Assembly: GCA_903930395.1 (NCBI GenBank) | Contig: CAIYYE010000162.1 | Location: 1 to 5,516 of the forward strand | Direction: 5' to 3' | Source of the DNA: an uncultured beta proteobacterium | Lineage (GTDB): Bacteria > Pseudomonadota > Gammaproteobacteria > Burkholderiales > Rhodocyclaceae | DNA length: 5,516 nt | Part shown: positions 5,375 through 5,516 of the stretch, one piece after another | Numbering within the stretch: the first letter of the stretch is position 1 | Layout of the letters: every line of letters starts with the position of its first letter | The notes under the pieces: model-generated | Seen by the model: only the letters and a program-made list of their open reading frames with translations | What the model was told of the DNA's origin: nothing | The model's database searches: none | Made by a program: the position numbers and the translations under genes

Positions 5375-5516
5375 CGCTTTTTCGCCCCGGCCTTGTGTCC
5401 TGCCTTGGCGCCGCCACCCTTGCTGCGCGGTGCCGCCGCTTTTTTGGCCGCAGGCTTTTTGGCGACTGGCTTCGCCTTGCCGCCGGCCGCCGGCTTTGCT
5501 GACTTCCTGGCCGCAG
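5371..5516 (-). CDS. C-terminal tail of a Lys/Ala/Pro-rich, histone H1-like protein, truncated by the window edge
   Basis: On the minus strand a frame is open from the right edge to a TAA at 5373-5371, giving 47 residues. They contain 16 Ala, 13 Lys, 3 Arg and 4 Pro and no acidic residue, with AKP and AAKK units such as KAKPVAKKPAAKKAAAPRS. Such basic low-complexity tails occur in betaproteobacterial histone H1-like nucleoid proteins and in AlgP-type proteins. They also occur as C-terminal DNA-binding extensions of larger enzymes such as topoisomerases, so the identity cannot be settled from the tail. The gene begins to the right of the window. Its stop overlaps that of the HDOD gene tail to tail (TTAG). 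The alternative plus-strand frame here (5263-5502) is Arg/Ala-rich noise. Confidence 0.7.
   Translation of the reverse strand, partial: AARKSAKPAAGGKAKPVAKKPAAKKAAAPRSKGGGAKAGHKAGAKKR

Noticed and set aside
1..5516. CRISPR arrays, transposon ends, tRNA/rRNA genes, phage or defence genes.
   Set aside because: No spaced repeat array, terminal inverted repeats, transposase or integrase frames, or tRNA-like cloverleaf was seen, and all long stretches are accounted for by ordinary genes.

Overview
The window is GC-rich, densely coding bacterial DNA. It holds four complete genes, one gene missing its 5' end and one missing its 3'-to-5' remainder past the right edge. The gene set (a proteobacterial-type RlmB, a sensor kinase with a periplasmic c-type heme domain, a hemerythrin-domain protein, an HDOD protein, and a Lys/Ala/Pro-rich histone H1-like tail) points to a betaproteobacterium. 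Rhodocyclales (Dechloromonas/Azonexus-like) is my best guess, but this is inference and could not be checked by search.

Layout. Positions 1-1289 (+): the C-terminal part of a membrane protein fused to a spermidine-synthase-like Rossmann domain; its true start lies upstream of the window. It converges, with a 21-base gap, on a sensor histidine kinase at 1311-2876 (-). Upstream of the kinase, 2877-3000 is a 124-base regulatory gap with a weak promoter and a perfect 17-base palindrome. Next on the same strand come rlmB (3001-3732), the 23S rRNA 2'-O-methyltransferase, and a hemerythrin-domain gene (3803-4366, or 4414 with the longer start). The 70-base gap between these two can form a stem-loop that ends in a T-run. 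Between the hemerythrin gene and the divergent HDOD gene (4493-5374, +) lies a compact AT-rich promoter region with two near-identical 14-base direct repeats exactly 21 bases apart and an 11-base palindrome. The HDOD gene overlaps by four bases (TTAG) the end of a convergent gene (5371 to beyond 5516, -), of which only a basic H1-like tail is visible.

How the genes may work together. The minus-strand order is hemerythrin gene, rlmB, heme sensor kinase, so partial co-transcription is possible. The hemerythrin protein (complete diiron ligand set) and the kinase (CxxCH heme site in an extracytoplasmic domain) could both respond to oxygen, NO or redox state. The HDOD gene, an output or regulatory type of protein, shares a control region with the hemerythrin gene. 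That is a plausible redox-signalling neighbourhood around a housekeeping rRNA methylase, but no response regulator is present and functional linkage is inference. I see no CRISPR, transposon, integrase, tRNA, rRNA or defence system, and no compelling evidence of a wholly new system. The most distinctive items are the four-cysteine insert in the hemerythrin protein, the helically phased repeats in the divergent promoter, and the heme-sensor kinase with its palindrome.
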